Source: JANRLJ01 sp034437895 (GTDB taxonomy: Bacteria > Chloroflexota > Anaerolineae > Aggregatilineales > Phototrophicaceae). Taken from it: a DNA stretch of 5,429 nt. Below the pieces are notes generated by a model that was given only the letters and a program-made list of their open reading frames with translations, did not search any database and had not been told where the DNA came from. The stretch lies in NCBI GenBank assembly GCA_034437895.1, contig DAOTTO010000095.1, positions 1 through 5,429 on the forward strand. The letters run 5' to 3'. The position numbers and the translations under genes are program-made. Shown in pieces: positions 5,421-5,429 of this stretch (positions are counted from its first letter, which is position 1; each line of letters starts with the position of its first letter).

Positions 5421-5429
5421 CCGGGGGGT

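Overview
The window looks like a bacterial chromosome segment, most likely from Chloroflexota (Anaerolineae-like). I infer this from the style of the S2 and EF-Ts proteins, the Uma2-family gene and the C/G-rich intergenic palindromes; a database search would be needed to confirm it. The right half is a core gene neighbourhood, rpsB-tsf-(terminator)-pyrH, all on the + strand. It covers ribosomal protein S2, the elongation factor that recharges EF-Tu, and UMP kinase, the first committed step towards UTP/CTP. The left half is accessory DNA: an AIPR-family (abortive phage infection) gene running off the left edge, and a Uma2-family PD-(D/E)XK protein on the minus strand.

Layout. 1-1683: one AIPR reading frame, AT-rich, interrupted by a single in-frame TAG at 652-654; conserved AIPR sequence continues in the same frame on both sides. 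1707-1954: a degenerate second copy of the rpsB promoter, leader and first ~30 codons. 1957-2547 (minus): the Uma2 gene, whose stop codon lies 2 bases beyond the end of that repeat. 2602-2775: the authentic rpsB promoter and a ~135-nt structured leader. 2776-3621 rpsB; 3630-4262 tsf, translationally close-packed behind it; 4330-4359 a strong intrinsic terminator; 4497-5243 pyrH with its own 5' region; 5348-5420 two adjacent G/C-rich palindromes resembling dispersed intergenic repeats.

The most interesting feature is the ~250-bp direct repeat (1707-1954 and 2602-2867) flanking the Uma2 gene. Both copies keep the -35/-10 pair with a 17-bp spacer, and both contain the same 75-nt block with no differences. 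The hairpin just upstream has diverged on its 3' arm yet still pairs in both copies, while the coding part of the left copy is broken by a 19-bp deletion. This pattern suggests a structured regulatory leader of rpsB (possibly for S2 feedback control) that was duplicated when the Uma2 segment arrived. The orphan copy may still be transcribed, head-on into the Uma2 gene. I see no CRISPR array, tRNA, rRNA, transposase or recombinase gene in the window.
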